64,000 nt of DNA from an uncultured Desulfovibrio sp. (GTDB taxonomy: Bacteria; Desulfobacterota; Desulfovibrionia; Desulfovibrionales; Desulfovibrionaceae): positions 1 to 64,000 of the forward strand of contig CALBAX010000043.1 of NCBI GenBank assembly GCA_937926875.1. The letters are read 5' to 3'. A model generated the notes under the pieces. The model was not told the origin of the DNA. It did no database searches and saw only the letters and a program-made list of their open reading frames with translations. The position numbers and the translations under genes are program-made. Positions 17,080-24,972 of the stretch are shown one piece after another (the first letter of the stretch is position 1; the number at the start of each line of letters is the position of its first letter).

Positions 17080-18345
17080 ATGACTCGTAAAGACCGTACC
17101 GAAGGCATCTACAGCCGCCGTGAAGTGCTCGACGAAAGCGAACGCCGTCAATATTGCCTGATCCAGCTCAAGGACCTGCTCTCCTACGCCTACCGCTACT
17201 CCGAAGATGTCAAGAAACGCTTCGACCGTGCGCAGTTCAACGTGGAGAAGTTCAAGACCCTGTCCGATATCAAGCACATCCCCATCCTCAAGAAAAAGGA
17301 ACTCATCTTCCTGCAGTCCATGGGCCCGCGTCTGGGCGGCCTGCTGACCAAGGACATCGGGGATCTGAAGCGCATCTTCCTCTCCCCCGGCCCCATCTTC
17401 GACCCCGAAGATCGTGGCGAAGACTACTGGGGCTACACCGAAGCCTTCTATTCCGTGGGCTTCCGTCCCGGTGACGCCGTGCAGAACACCTTCAACTATC
17501 AGCTGACCCCGGCCGGCCTGATGTTCGAAGAGCCCCTGCGCAACCTGGGCTGCGCGGTCATCCCCGCCGGCCCCACCGATGCCTCCACCCAGCTGGACAT
17601 CATGCAGAAGCTGCGCGTCTCCGGCTATGTGGGCACGCCCAGCTTCCTCATGCACCTGGCCCAGAAGGCCGAGGAAAAGGGCCTGAACCTGCGCAAGGAC
17701 CTCTTCCTCGAAGTGGCCTTCGTCACCGGTGAGCGCCTGTCCGAAAAGATGCGCTCCCAGATGGAGAAGAAGTACGACCTCATCATGCGCCAGGGCTACG
17801 GCACCGCCGACGTGGGCTGCATCGGCTACGAATGCTTCCACAAGACCGGCCTGCACATCGCCAACCGCTGCTATGTGGAGATCTGCCATCCCGATACCGG
17901 CATCCCGCTGAAGGATGGCGAAGTGGGCGAGATCGTGGTCACGGCCTTCAACAAGACCTATCCGCTCATCCGTCTGGCCACGGGCGACCTGTCGTACATC
18001 GACCGCAGCCCCTGCGCCTGCGGCCGTACCAGCCCGCGCCTGGGCAACATCGTGGGCCGCGTGGACACCACCGCCCGCATCATGGGCATGTTCGTCTACC
18101 CGCATCAGGTGGAACAGGTCATGAGCCGCTTCGAGGAAGTGAAGCGCTGGCAGATCGAAGTCACCAACCCCGGCGGCATCGACGAAATGACCCTGTTCAT
18201 CGAGACCAGCGGCTTCAAGCGCGAGGAAGAGCTGCTCCACCAGTTCCGCGAAAAGATCAAGCTGCGTCCCGAACTCAAGATCCTGGCGCCGGGCAGCCTG
18301 CCCCCGCAGATCCGTCCCATCGAGGACAAGCGCCACTGGGATTGA
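17080..18345 (+). CDS. Phenylacetate-CoA ligase-like AMP-forming enzyme
   Basis: Member of the PaaK-like branch of ANL adenylating enzymes, 421 residues. Seen: an N-terminal helical part (about 1-90), the central segment GYVGTPSFLMHLAQKAEEKG, FVTGERLS, the acyl-adenylate motif RQGYGTADVGCIGYEC (about 238-255), LIRLATGDLS, and a C-terminal lid domain from about 330 (GRVDTTARIMGMFVYPHQVE). It should activate an aryl or acyl carboxylate to a CoA thioester through AMP. True phenylacetate specificity cannot be read; in anaerobes such genes often serve aromatic acid or indoleacetate activation. It is monocistronic: an AT-rich 97-bp upstream region and its own terminator. Confidence 0.85.
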   Translation: MTRKDRTEGIYSRREVLDESERRQYCLIQLKDLLSYAYRYSEDVKKRFDRAQFNVEKFKTLSDIKHIPILKKKELIFLQSMGPRLGGLLTKDIGDLKRIFLSPGPIFDPEDRGEDYWGYTEAFYSVGFRPGDAVQNTFNYQLTPAGLMFEEPLRNLGCAVIPAGPTDASTQLDIMQKLRVSGYVGTPSFLMHLAQKAEEKGLNLRKDLFLEVAFVTGERLSEKMRSQMEKKYDLIMRQGYGTADVGCIGYECFHKTGLHIANRCYVEICHPDTGIPLKDGEVGEIVVTAFNKTYPLIRLATGDLSYIDRSPCACGRTSPRLGNIVGRVDTTARIMGMFVYPHQVEQVMSRFEEVKRWQIEVTNPGGIDEMTLFIETSGFKREEELLHQFREKIKLRPELKILAPGSLPPQIRPIEDKRHWD

Positions 18346-18356
18346 TCCCGTCATGG

Positions 18357-18385
18357 AGGCCCGGCCCCTGCGCCGGGCCTTTTTG
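18357..18385 (+). terminator. Rho-independent terminator after the CoA-ligase-like gene
   Basis: AGGCCCGGC, CCCTGC loop, GCCGGGCCT, then five T, 12 bp after the stop. Confidence 0.92.
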
Positions 18386-18429
18386 CCCTGTACCGGTCGC
18401 TGCCCGGCTGTCCCGCAAGGAGAATCGTC

Positions 18430-18825
18430 ATGGAAATGTCGCCGCAACTGGCCCGTCTGGTGGCCTGGCTGGAAGAGATGCACGCCCGCGTCATGCAGGC
18501 CGAACAGGCGGCCCTGGCCGTCATGGGCGATACGCCCGCCTATACGGCCCACATGCAGGAAAAAGCCCGCCTGCTGGCCTCGCTGGAAGAGGAGGGCGAA
18601 ACCTATCTCGAAGAGCTGCCCGAACAGCTCCAGGACCAGGCCGGGCACCGTCTGCACCGTTTTTCGGCCAGCGCCCGCAACGCGCTGCGCATCGGCTCCA
18701 TCTTCTACATGTCCGCCCTGCTCTATCCCGAAGACCACAAGCCCGGCCAGCCCGACGACTTGCAGGTCTTCATCCGCCGCCTGCGCGACGAGGGCGAGCA
18801 CTATACCCTGCATGCGCAGGACTAG
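18430..18825 (+). CDS. Conserved hypothetical helical protein
   Basis: Protein of 131 residues behind a strong Shine-Dalgarno (AAGGAG, 8 bp from the ATG). It is almost entirely helical and acidic, with no cysteines or membrane segment. RIGSIFYMSALLYPED is the most distinctive stretch. No family recognised. Coding is supported by the start site, codon bias and lack of a competing frame. It lies between a terminator upstream and the EF-hand gene downstream. Confidence 0.7.
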   Translation: MEMSPQLARLVAWLEEMHARVMQAEQAALAVMGDTPAYTAHMQEKARLLASLEEEGETYLEELPEQLQDQAGHRLHRFSASARNALRIGSIFYMSALLYPEDHKPGQPDDLQVFIRRLRDEGEHYTLHAQD

Positions 18826-18887
18826 CGGAACCGACCTTTCGGAAGAAGGGGCCCCTGCCAGCGCCGGAAGGGGCTCCTTCCTCCGTG

Positions 18888-18912
18888 CCCCATCCTCCCC
18901 CCAACGTGCTTT
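18888..18912 (-). repeat. Dispersed intergenic repeat, copy 1 (reverse)
   Basis: 25-nt core beginning AAAGCACGTT and ending GGATGGGG when read on the minus strand. It matches three other copies in the window (37416, 38506 and 52847). See the finding on this repeat. Confidence 0.65.
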
Positions 18913-19102
18913 GGACCGGAAGGATGATGATCCCGGCGGCGCTCCGGCCCTCCCCTGATGCCGGTCTCCCGGTGCTGCCCCGGAGGTCTCCCGACGGAAG
19001 ATTTCGGGAAGGGCGCGGCAAGGCCGCATCCTTCCCTCCGGTGAAGGCCCCCGGCCACAGACAGCCGGAGCACCAGACCCTGAACCGACGTAAGGAGTTA
19101 CC

Positions 19103-19459
19103 ATGAACAAACGTATCCTGGGCGGCCTGCTCTGCGCCGCCATGCTCTGCGCCGCTCCCGCCCTGGCCATGCCCGGCATGGGCGAAGGCAAGGCACCTGT
19201 GGACAAGTTCCCCATGATGGACGCCAACAAGGATGGCAGCGTCAGCAAGGAAGAATTCAAGAAGTTCTTCCCCCAGATGCAGGACGGCGCCTTTGCCGCC
19301 ATCGACAAGAACAAGAATGGCGCCATCAGCCATGAAGAATGGCAGGGCTTCAGCAAAAGCCACGCCATGGGCCGTGCCGGTCACCCCGACGCCCAGATGC
19401 CTCCCGCCAATGAGGCCGCGCCCAAGGCCATGCCGCTGGTCACGCCGCCTTCCAAGTAA
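19103..19459 (+). CDS. Secreted EF-hand calcium-binding protein
   Basis: Small protein of 118 residues with a cleavable signal peptide (MNKRILGGLLCAAMLCAAPALA, Ala-X-Ala near residues 20-22) followed by two canonical EF-hand loops, DANKDGSVSKEE (40-51) and DKNKNGAISHEE (68-79). Positions 1, 3, 5 and 12 carry calcium ligands in both loops, so calcium binding in the periplasm is likely. The C-terminal tail is Pro/Ala-rich. The start is supported by TAAGGAG 9 bp upstream. Its role is unknown; family members are usually calcium buffers or sensors. Confidence 0.88.
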   Translation: MNKRILGGLLCAAMLCAAPALAMPGMGEGKAPVDKFPMMDANKDGSVSKEEFKKFFPQMQDGAFAAIDKNKNGAISHEEWQGFSKSHAMGRAGHPDAQMPPANEAAPKAMPLVTPPSK

Positions 19460-19578
19460 CCGTCAGGGGAGCGTCCTGGCATCCCTGCCGGGCGCTCCCC
19501 CTTCCACGGCACTGCGGTGCCGCCCTTTCGAACTTTCACCCCATCCGTGTGGCGCCCCAAGGCCGCCAAAGGAAAACC

Positions 19579-22500
19579 ATGCCCTTCTTCCCCAAGCCCC
19601 GGCGCCGCCCCGCGCCCGCCGACGCCGGCATCAGCACCACCGACGCCGCGCCCCGTCCTTTCCGCCCGCATCCGGCCACAGGCACGCAGCCTGCCGGCCG
19701 TCCCCGCTTCCTGCGCGGGGAACGTAACGAATCTCCTTTCCGGGACGACCGTCCGCGTCGTGAAGACCGGCCCCGCGACGGGCGCCGCCCTGCCGGGGAC
19801 TTCCCCCGTGCCGGGCGTCCTGCGGAGCGCCGCGATGCCCGCCCCGGCTCCCGGCCCCGCAACGAGGCGCTCCAGGACCCGTGGGTGGACGGCCAGCCCC
19901 GCTTCCTGCCCATGAGCCGCGCCGAGATGCAGGCCCTGGGCTGGAAGGAACTGGACGTGCTGCTGGTCAACGGCGACGCCTATGTGGACCACCCGGCTTT
20001 CGGGCCCGTGCTGCTGGGCCGCTGGCTGGTGGCCCACGGCTTCCGCGTGGGCATCGTGGCCCAGCCCCGCTGGCAGTCGCCCGACGACCTGCTGGTCATG
20101 GGCCGTCCCCGGCTTTTCGTGGGCGTCAGCGCGGGCGCGCTGGACTCCATGCTGGCCCACTACACGGCCTTCCGCAAAAAACGCCACGATGATGCCTACA
20201 CCCCCGGCGGCAAGGCCGGTGCGCGTCCCAACCGCGCCTGTCTGGTCTATGCCAACCTGGCCCGTCAGGCCTTCCCCGGCCTGCCGGTGATCCTGGGCGG
20301 CATCGAGGCCTCGCTGCGCCGCACCACCCATTACGATTTCTGGACCGACAGCCTGCGCCGCTCCATCCTGCTGGACGCCAAGGCCGACCTGCTCATCTAC
20401 GGCATGGGCGAACTGGCCATGCTGGAATGCGCCCGTCGCCTGGCCGAAGGCAAGAGCCTGCACGGCATCGACGGTACGGCCTGGCTGGCCCGGGTGGACG
20501 AGAACAACGTCCCCGTGGATCTGCCCGAAGAATGGCTCGACCTGCCGCGCATGCAGCTGCCCTCCCACGAGGCCGTGCAGGCCGAAGCCACGGAACTGCT
20601 GCGCCTGACCCAGATGCTGGAGCAGCAGGTGCACCGCCAGAACGCCTGGGCCCAGCAGATGGTAGGCGACCGCGCCCTGGTGCTGGCGCCCCCGGCCCGG
20701 CCCCTGACCACGGAAGAGATGGACCAAATCTACGCCCTGCCCTACGCCCGCTCGGCCCATCCCCGCTACCGCGAGCCCATCCCGGCCGACGAGATGCTGC
20801 GCACCAGCATCACCAGCCATCGCGGCTGTGGCGGCGGCTGTTCCTTCTGCTCTCTGGCCCTGCATCAGGGACGCCGCATCAGCTCCCGCAGTCAGGGATC
20901 CATCCTGGCCGAGGCCCGCAAGCTGGTGGCCCAGTCCCGTCGCGGCCAGGTGGCCATTTCCGACGTAGGCGGCCCCACGGCCAACATGTGGCAGGCCCAT
21001 TGCGCCCTGGATGACGCCACGGCCGCCAAGGCGGAACCCGGTGCGCGGCCTTCGTCCCGCTGCCGCCGCAGCAGCTGCTGTTACCCCACGGTCTGCAAGT
21101 CCTTCATCACCCCGCAGATGCAGCATGTGGGCCTGCTGCGCGAGGTGGCGGCCCTGCCCGGCGTGCGGCAGGTGCGCGTGGCCAGCGGCGTGCGCGCCGA
21201 CCTGGCCCTCAACGATCCTGAGGCCCTGGCGGCCTACACCGGCGAATTCACCGGCGGCCAGCTCAAGGTGGCCCCGGAACACTGCGCCGCCCGCGTGCTG
21301 GACCTGATGCGCAAGCCGGGCATGGAAGTCTTCGAGGCATTCCTCCAGAGCTTCGTGGAGCAGAGCCGTCTGGCCGGACGCGAGCAGTATGTGGTGCCCT
21401 ACATGATGAGCGCCTTCCCAGGCTGTACGGACGAGGACATGCACGAGCTGGCCCGCTGGCTGCAACAGCGCCACTGGAGCCCGCAGCAGACCCAGTGCTT
21501 CATCCCCACGCCGGGCAGCATCGCCACGGCCATGTATTACTGCGGCCGCAACGAGGACGGGGAAGAGATCTATGTTGCCCGCAGCGACGCCGACCGCCTG
21601 CGCCAGCACCGCATTCTGATGCCCGATTTCGGCCGCATGCCCGAACACGGCAGCCATGCCGGCACGGAGGATGCAGGCGAAGGCCATCCCCGCGGTCCCC
21701 GCCGGGAAAACACCACCGAGCGCTGGCGCGACGAACGCCGCAGCGCTGACGGCCTGGCTCCCCGGCACGAAGGCCGCCGCGACTTCCGGGAAGACCGCAA
21801 GCCGCCCTTCTCCGCGGCTGCTGCGGACGACGACGGCCAGCCTTTCCGCAAGGAGGGCTTCCGTCCCCGGAACTTCCACGACCGCGACGGCAGCGAAGGC
21901 CAGGACGAACGGAAACGCCGTGCGCCCTTTGCCCGCTTCAATGACGAACGGGAGGGGGCGCCTCGCCGCGACTTCCGCCGTCCCGACCGCGACGGCTTCC
22001 GCAAGCCCGCTTTCCGGCAGGATGCCGACAAGCCCTTCCGGCCCCGCCCCTTCCCCGATGCCGCCCGTGATGGTGGCGAGGCCCCGCAGGACCGGCCCGC
22101 CTTCCGCAGGGATGGTCAGGACGAACGTCCCTTCCGTCCCCGTGGCGACCGTTTCATGGACCGCGATGGGGAAGAAGGTCAGCGTCCTTTCCGGCCGCGC
22201 CCCGTCCCCGCGGCTGCTGCGGACGACGACGGCCAGCCTTTCCGCAAGGATGGCTTTCGTCCCCGGCGCTTCCATGACCGCGACGGCCACGAAGGACAGG
22301 ACGGATGGAAGCGTCCCCGCTCCCTTGCCCGTTTCGATAACGAACAGGACGAGGCCCCCCGCCGCGACTTCCGCCGACCCGAGCGCGACGGCTTTCGCAA
22401 GCCCGCTTTCCGGCAGGATGCGGACAAGCCCTTCAGGCCCCGCCCCTTCCCCGATGCCCCCCGTGACGGTGACGAGGCCCCGCAGGCCCGGCCCGCCTTC

Positions 22501-22911
22501 CGCAGGGATGGACAGGGCGATCGTCCCTTCCGTCCCCGTGGCGACCGTTTCGTGAGCCGCGATGGGGAAGAAGGCCAGCGTCCCTTCCGCCCGCGCCGTG
22601 ACGATGATGGCCGGTCTTTCCGCAAGGATGGCTTCCGTCCCCGGAACTTCCACGACCGCGACGGCAGCGAAGGCCAGGACGAACGGAAACGCCGTGCGCC
22701 CTTCCCCCGCTTCGATGACGGGCAGGGCGGTGCGCCCCAGCGCGACTTCCGCCGCCCCGAGCGCGACGGCTTTCGCAAGCCCGGCTTCCGGCAGGATGCG
22801 GACAAGCCCTTCCGCAAGAACGCCTTCCGCAGGGACGGCAAGCCCGCCTTCGGCGCCCGCCGCCGGGACAGAGGCTTTGACGGCCCGGCGCTGAACGACG
22901 ACGAAGAATAA
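19579..22911 (+). CDS. YgiQ-type radical SAM protein with giant Arg/Asp/Phe-rich repeat tail
   Basis: Protein of 1110 residues. Residues 1-110 are an Arg/Pro-rich leader. Residues 110-690 match the UPF0313/YgiQ radical SAM family, with RGCGGGCSFCSL (C417, C421, C424), GGIEASLRRTTHYDFW, an ISDVGGPTANMW segment and GEFTGGQLKVAPEH; the reaction of this family is not established. From about 700 to the end is a low-complexity tail of RDG, FRP, DRDG and FRK units arranged as three long repeats of about 130 residues, visible as DNA repeats. Ordinary YgiQ proteins are 600-750 residues long, so the extra 350-400 residues are lineage-specific. The tail resembles RGG/RD-rich RNA-binding or phase-separating tails of RNA helicases (inference). 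Start at 19579 with AAAGGA upstream. Confidence 0.88.
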   Translation: MPFFPKPRRRPAPADAGISTTDAAPRPFRPHPATGTQPAGRPRFLRGERNESPFRDDRPRREDRPRDGRRPAGDFPRAGRPAERRDARPGSRPRNEALQDPWVDGQPRFLPMSRAEMQALGWKELDVLLVNGDAYVDHPAFGPVLLGRWLVAHGFRVGIVAQPRWQSPDDLLVMGRPRLFVGVSAGALDSMLAHYTAFRKKRHDDAYTPGGKAGARPNRACLVYANLARQAFPGLPVILGGIEASLRRTTHYDFWTDSLRRSILLDAKADLLIYGMGELAMLECARRLAEGKSLHGIDGTAWLARVDENNVPVDLPEEWLDLPRMQLPSHEAVQAEATELLRLTQMLEQQVHRQNAWAQQMVGDRALVLAPPARPLTTEEMDQIYALPYARSAHPRYREPIPADEMLRTSITSHRGCGGGCSFCSLALHQGRRISSRSQGSILAEARKLVAQSRRGQVAISDVGGPTANMWQAHCALDDATAAKAEPGARPSSRCRRSSCCYPTVCKSFITPQMQHVGLLREVAALPGVRQVRVASGVRADLALNDPEALAAYTGEFTGGQLKVAPEHCAARVLDLMRKPGMEVFEAFLQSFVEQSRLAGREQYVVPYMMSAFPGCTDEDMHELARWLQQRHWSPQQTQCFIPTPGSIATAMYYCGRNEDGEEIYVARSDADRLRQHRILMPDFGRMPEHGSHAGTEDAGEGHPRGPRRENTTERWRDERRSADGLAPRHEGRRDFREDRKPPFSAAAADDDGQPFRKEGFRPRNFHDRDGSEGQDERKRRAPFARFNDEREGAPRRDFRRPDRDGFRKPAFRQDADKPFRPRPFPDAARDGGEAPQDRPAFRRDGQDERPFRPRGDRFMDRDGEEGQRPFRPRPVPAAAADDDGQPFRKDGFRPRRFHDRDGHEGQDGWKRPRSLARFDNEQDEAPRRDFRRPERDGFRKPAFRQDADKPFRPRPFPDAPRDGDEAPQARPAFRRDGQGDRPFRPRGDRFVSRDGEEGQRPFRPRRDDDGRSFRKDGFRPRNFHDRDGSEGQDERKRRAPFPRFDDGQGGAPQRDFRRPERDGFRKPGFRQDADKPFRKNAFRRDGKPAFGARRRDRGFDGPALNDDEE
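21814..22911 (+). repeat. Three in-frame long tandem repeats encoding the YgiQ tail
   Basis: Unit 1 covers 21814-22209 (396 bp), unit 2 covers 22210-22587 (378 bp), and a truncated unit 3 covers 22588-22911. Each unit encodes PFRKxGFRPRxFHDRDG, then RRDFRRPxRDGFRKP and FRQDADKPFRP in the same order. Unit lengths are multiples of three, so copy-number change would keep the frame. Recombination between units is plausible. Confidence 0.85.
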
Positions 22912-22944
22912 AAAAACGGGCGGTACCCGCGAGGGTATCGCCCG
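22911..22944 (-). terminator. Hairpin with T run on the minus strand after the YgiQ-like gene
   Basis: A strong stem (CGGGCGATACCC, GCGA-type loop, GGGTACCGCCCG) with a T run only on the minus strand. No leftward gene precedes it closely, so it may only guard against antisense transcription or protect the 3' end of the YgiQ-like mRNA. Confidence 0.5.
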
Positions 22945-23060
22945 GAAACATAGGGAAGGACGCACGTCGCGCCACGTCCCTTGCCGCCGCTGGCGGACGA
23001 CCAGGCAAGCAAGCAGGGCGCATCGGCCCGGCCACAGGCGCAGGACGCCGAGGAGAGCTC

Positions 23061-23294
23061 ATGGATCAGGAAGAACGCATCATCCGGCTGGAAGAGCTGG
23101 CCTATTTTCAGGAAGAACGCCTGCGCGAACTCAACGAGGCCCTGACGGCCCAGCAACAGCAGATCGACACGCTGGAACACCGTCTGGCCGAGACCATGGA
23201 GCTGGCCCGCAACCTGCGCGACCAGCTGGGGCAGACCGGCAACGGCGCTCCGGTCAACGACCTGCCGCCCCACTACATGCCCGAGCGTTACTGA
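23061..23294 (+). CDS. slyX: SlyX family protein
   Basis: Coiled-coil protein of 77 residues. Heptads run from about residue 5 to 55 (ERIIRLEELAYFQEERLREL and on), and it ends in PPHYMPERY, the typical SlyX C-terminus (PPHY). SlyX is widespread but its function is unknown. The Shine-Dalgarno GAGGAG lies 6 bp before the ATG. It stands alone between hairpins. Confidence 0.88.
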   Translation: MDQEERIIRLEELAYFQEERLRELNEALTAQQQQIDTLEHRLAETMELARNLRDQLGQTGNGAPVNDLPPHYMPERY

Positions 23295-23559
23295 TCGGGC
23301 CGGCGACAGGCAGCTAAACGGACATATGCGAGGGGGAGAGGGAAACCGTTTTGGAAAACGGTTCTCCCTCTCCCCCTCGCGCTCCCCCGCTCCCTTCCCA
23401 AAACTTTTGCCGGGCTCCATGACGGGCATCGTATCCCCCCGGCCGGTGCACGCCTCCCCGTCCCCCGGCGGCATGGAGAAAAGGCTGTCACACAGGTGTG
23501 CGACATGAAAACGCTGGGGCGGATGAAGCTCCCAGTCGTATCTGACGACGACCCGACAG
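23295..23559. other. Intergenic region between slyX and the SGNH gene
   Basis: Holds a very long hairpin at 23328-23380 and otherwise nothing I recognise. A terminator follows at 23560; from there to 23743 I see no gene. Confidence 0.55.
23328..23380. repeat. Long near-perfect hairpin downstream of slyX
   Basis: Two arms of about 25 nt (23328-23352 and 23355-23380) pair completely except for one bulged base; the tip is AAACCGTTTTGGAAAACGGT. No T run follows. It resembles in composition (runs of G on one arm, C on the other) the hairpins attached to the dispersed repeat elsewhere in the window. Confidence 0.75.
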
Positions 23560-23591
23560 AAAAAGCCGCGCCATGACAGCGCGGCTTTTTC
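23560..23591. terminator. Bidirectional terminator between slyX and the SGNH gene
   Basis: AAAAAGCCGCGC, 7-nt loop, GCGCGGCTTTTTC. A and T runs on both sides make it work for either strand; it separates two convergent genes. Confidence 0.88.
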
Positions 23592-23743
23592 TGTCGCAAG
23601 AAGACTGCGGAAAAGAGCAGCCCAATATACGCTAAACGGCTACCGCCACCGCCCCACTCAGGCCGGCATCCAGTATCAAGGCGGCAGTACCGCGTCGCCC
23701 CTGGTCCCTTCCCCATCGCCCTCCGGCCTGTTCGCCTTCGATA

Positions 23744-24961
23744 CTAGAAGCGGGGCGTGGCCTCACTGCGCCGCTTCTTGGCACAATGCAGGCCCAGAAA
23801 ATCCGTTTCGGGCAGAGCGGTCAGGCGCTCGTCAGGTACGGCCGCCAGGCCGCGCCGCTCGCGCAGCACATGGCTCAGGTACTCCCGGTGCAGCATGTCC
23901 CGCAGCCAGGGCTGCCGGTCGCCCATGTCGCGCACCAGGCTGGCGCCCATGACGTCCCCGCCGTGCAGGCCGTCCATCATCTCGCAATCACCGGAGCCGT
24001 AGACGCGAGGATCCGAAAAATCCATGCTCTCCACGCCACGATCCAGCAGGCCCTGCCGCAGGGCGGACAGCCAGCCGGCATCACCGCCGTTCCTGTCGGC
24101 AAGGGCGCCCAGCACGGGCGTGGCCAGGGGCGGCAGGAAGACGATGGTGCGGATGCCGCGCGAACGCAGGCGGCAACAGATCTCGGCAAAGGCTTCCAGA
24201 CGCGCCCTGTCCGGCGCAAGGCTCCCGGCCCAGGCGCCGCTGCCGCTCTCCAGACCGCGCAGCGTGCGGGCAAAGGCGTAGTCCGGCGCGGACAGGCGGC
24301 CGTCCAGCACCGCGCCCTCATAAAAAGAACCGTCCGGCCCGTAGCCCGTATCCCGGAGCTGGGCCTCCAGCCCGTAGCGGTCGGCACGCAGACCATGTCG
24401 CAGGGGAGCCAGCATGTCCGCCGGGGCGATGCGCCCCTGCGCCAGCCAGAGCCAGGGGGCCCGCAAAGTGGCCGCATCCAGCAGGGAAGGCTGCACGGCC
24501 TGCTCAGGGCGCCCGGCCGGAGCGCCTGCCGTCAGCCACCAGAAGTCCAGGCCCAGCAGCACGACCTTGGGCCTGTGGACGGCCAGCATCCTGTCCACCA
24601 GAAGGCGCAGGCCCTCCAGATCCGTGGCGGCCCCGGCCATGTTCACGAAGGGGCGCTCGAAAAAAGCCGCGCGCACGTTCCCCGCCCGCGACGAGCCCAG
24701 CACCACCACCTCAGGCTCCACGGCCGCATACAGGGCCAGCTTGTAGGCCATGATGTCCTGCGGCAGCCCCGGCCCGAACAGGACGAATTCCCCCTGAGCC
24801 TGCCGTGCCACGACCTCTTCCTGATCCAGTTCGCCGCTGGCCGTCAGCCAGCAGACGGCCCAGGGGATCAGCAACAGCCCTGCCAGCAGGGCCAGGATCA
24901 CCAGAGCAAGGAAAAAACGTTTCAGCCAGCCGTCAGGGGCCGGATGCGCTGTCTCGGACAT
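23744..24961 (-). CDS. SGNH-like protein, partner of MBOAT acyltransferase
   Basis: Protein of 405 residues. An N-terminal membrane anchor (about 13-38, RFFLALVILALLAGLLLIPW) is followed by a periplasmic domain with GSSRAGNVR (SGNH block I-like), LDFWWL, and a C-terminal DGLHGGD carrying the expected Asp-His pair. This layout fits the AlgX/AlgJ/DltD-type esterase or acyltransferase that works with an MBOAT protein. The MBOAT gene lies 11 bp upstream on the same strand. Together they should move an acyl group across the membrane and attach it to an exported polymer, but the polymer is not identifiable. The start at 24961 has a weak GGGGGCC-type ribosome site; no better start exists. Confidence 0.75.
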   Translation of the reverse strand: MSETAHPAPDGWLKRFFLALVILALLAGLLLIPWAVCWLTASGELDQEEVVARQAQGEFVLFGPGLPQDIMAYKLALYAAVEPEVVVLGSSRAGNVRAAFFERPFVNMAGAATDLEGLRLLVDRMLAVHRPKVVLLGLDFWWLTAGAPAGRPEQAVQPSLLDAATLRAPWLWLAQGRIAPADMLAPLRHGLRADRYGLEAQLRDTGYGPDGSFYEGAVLDGRLSAPDYAFARTLRGLESGSGAWAGSLAPDRARLEAFAEICCRLRSRGIRTIVFLPPLATPVLGALADRNGGDAGWLSALRQGLLDRGVESMDFSDPRVYGSGDCEMMDGLHGGDVMGASLVRDMGDRQPWLRDMLHREYLSHVLRERRGLAAVPDERLTALPETDFLGLHCAKKRRSEATPRF

Positions 24962-24972
24962 GGGGGCCTCCG

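Noticed and set aside
18846..18885. Imperfect inverted repeat as terminator of the gene ending at 18825
   Set aside because: Pairing is interrupted and no T run follows. Noted only as possible structure next to repeat copy 1.
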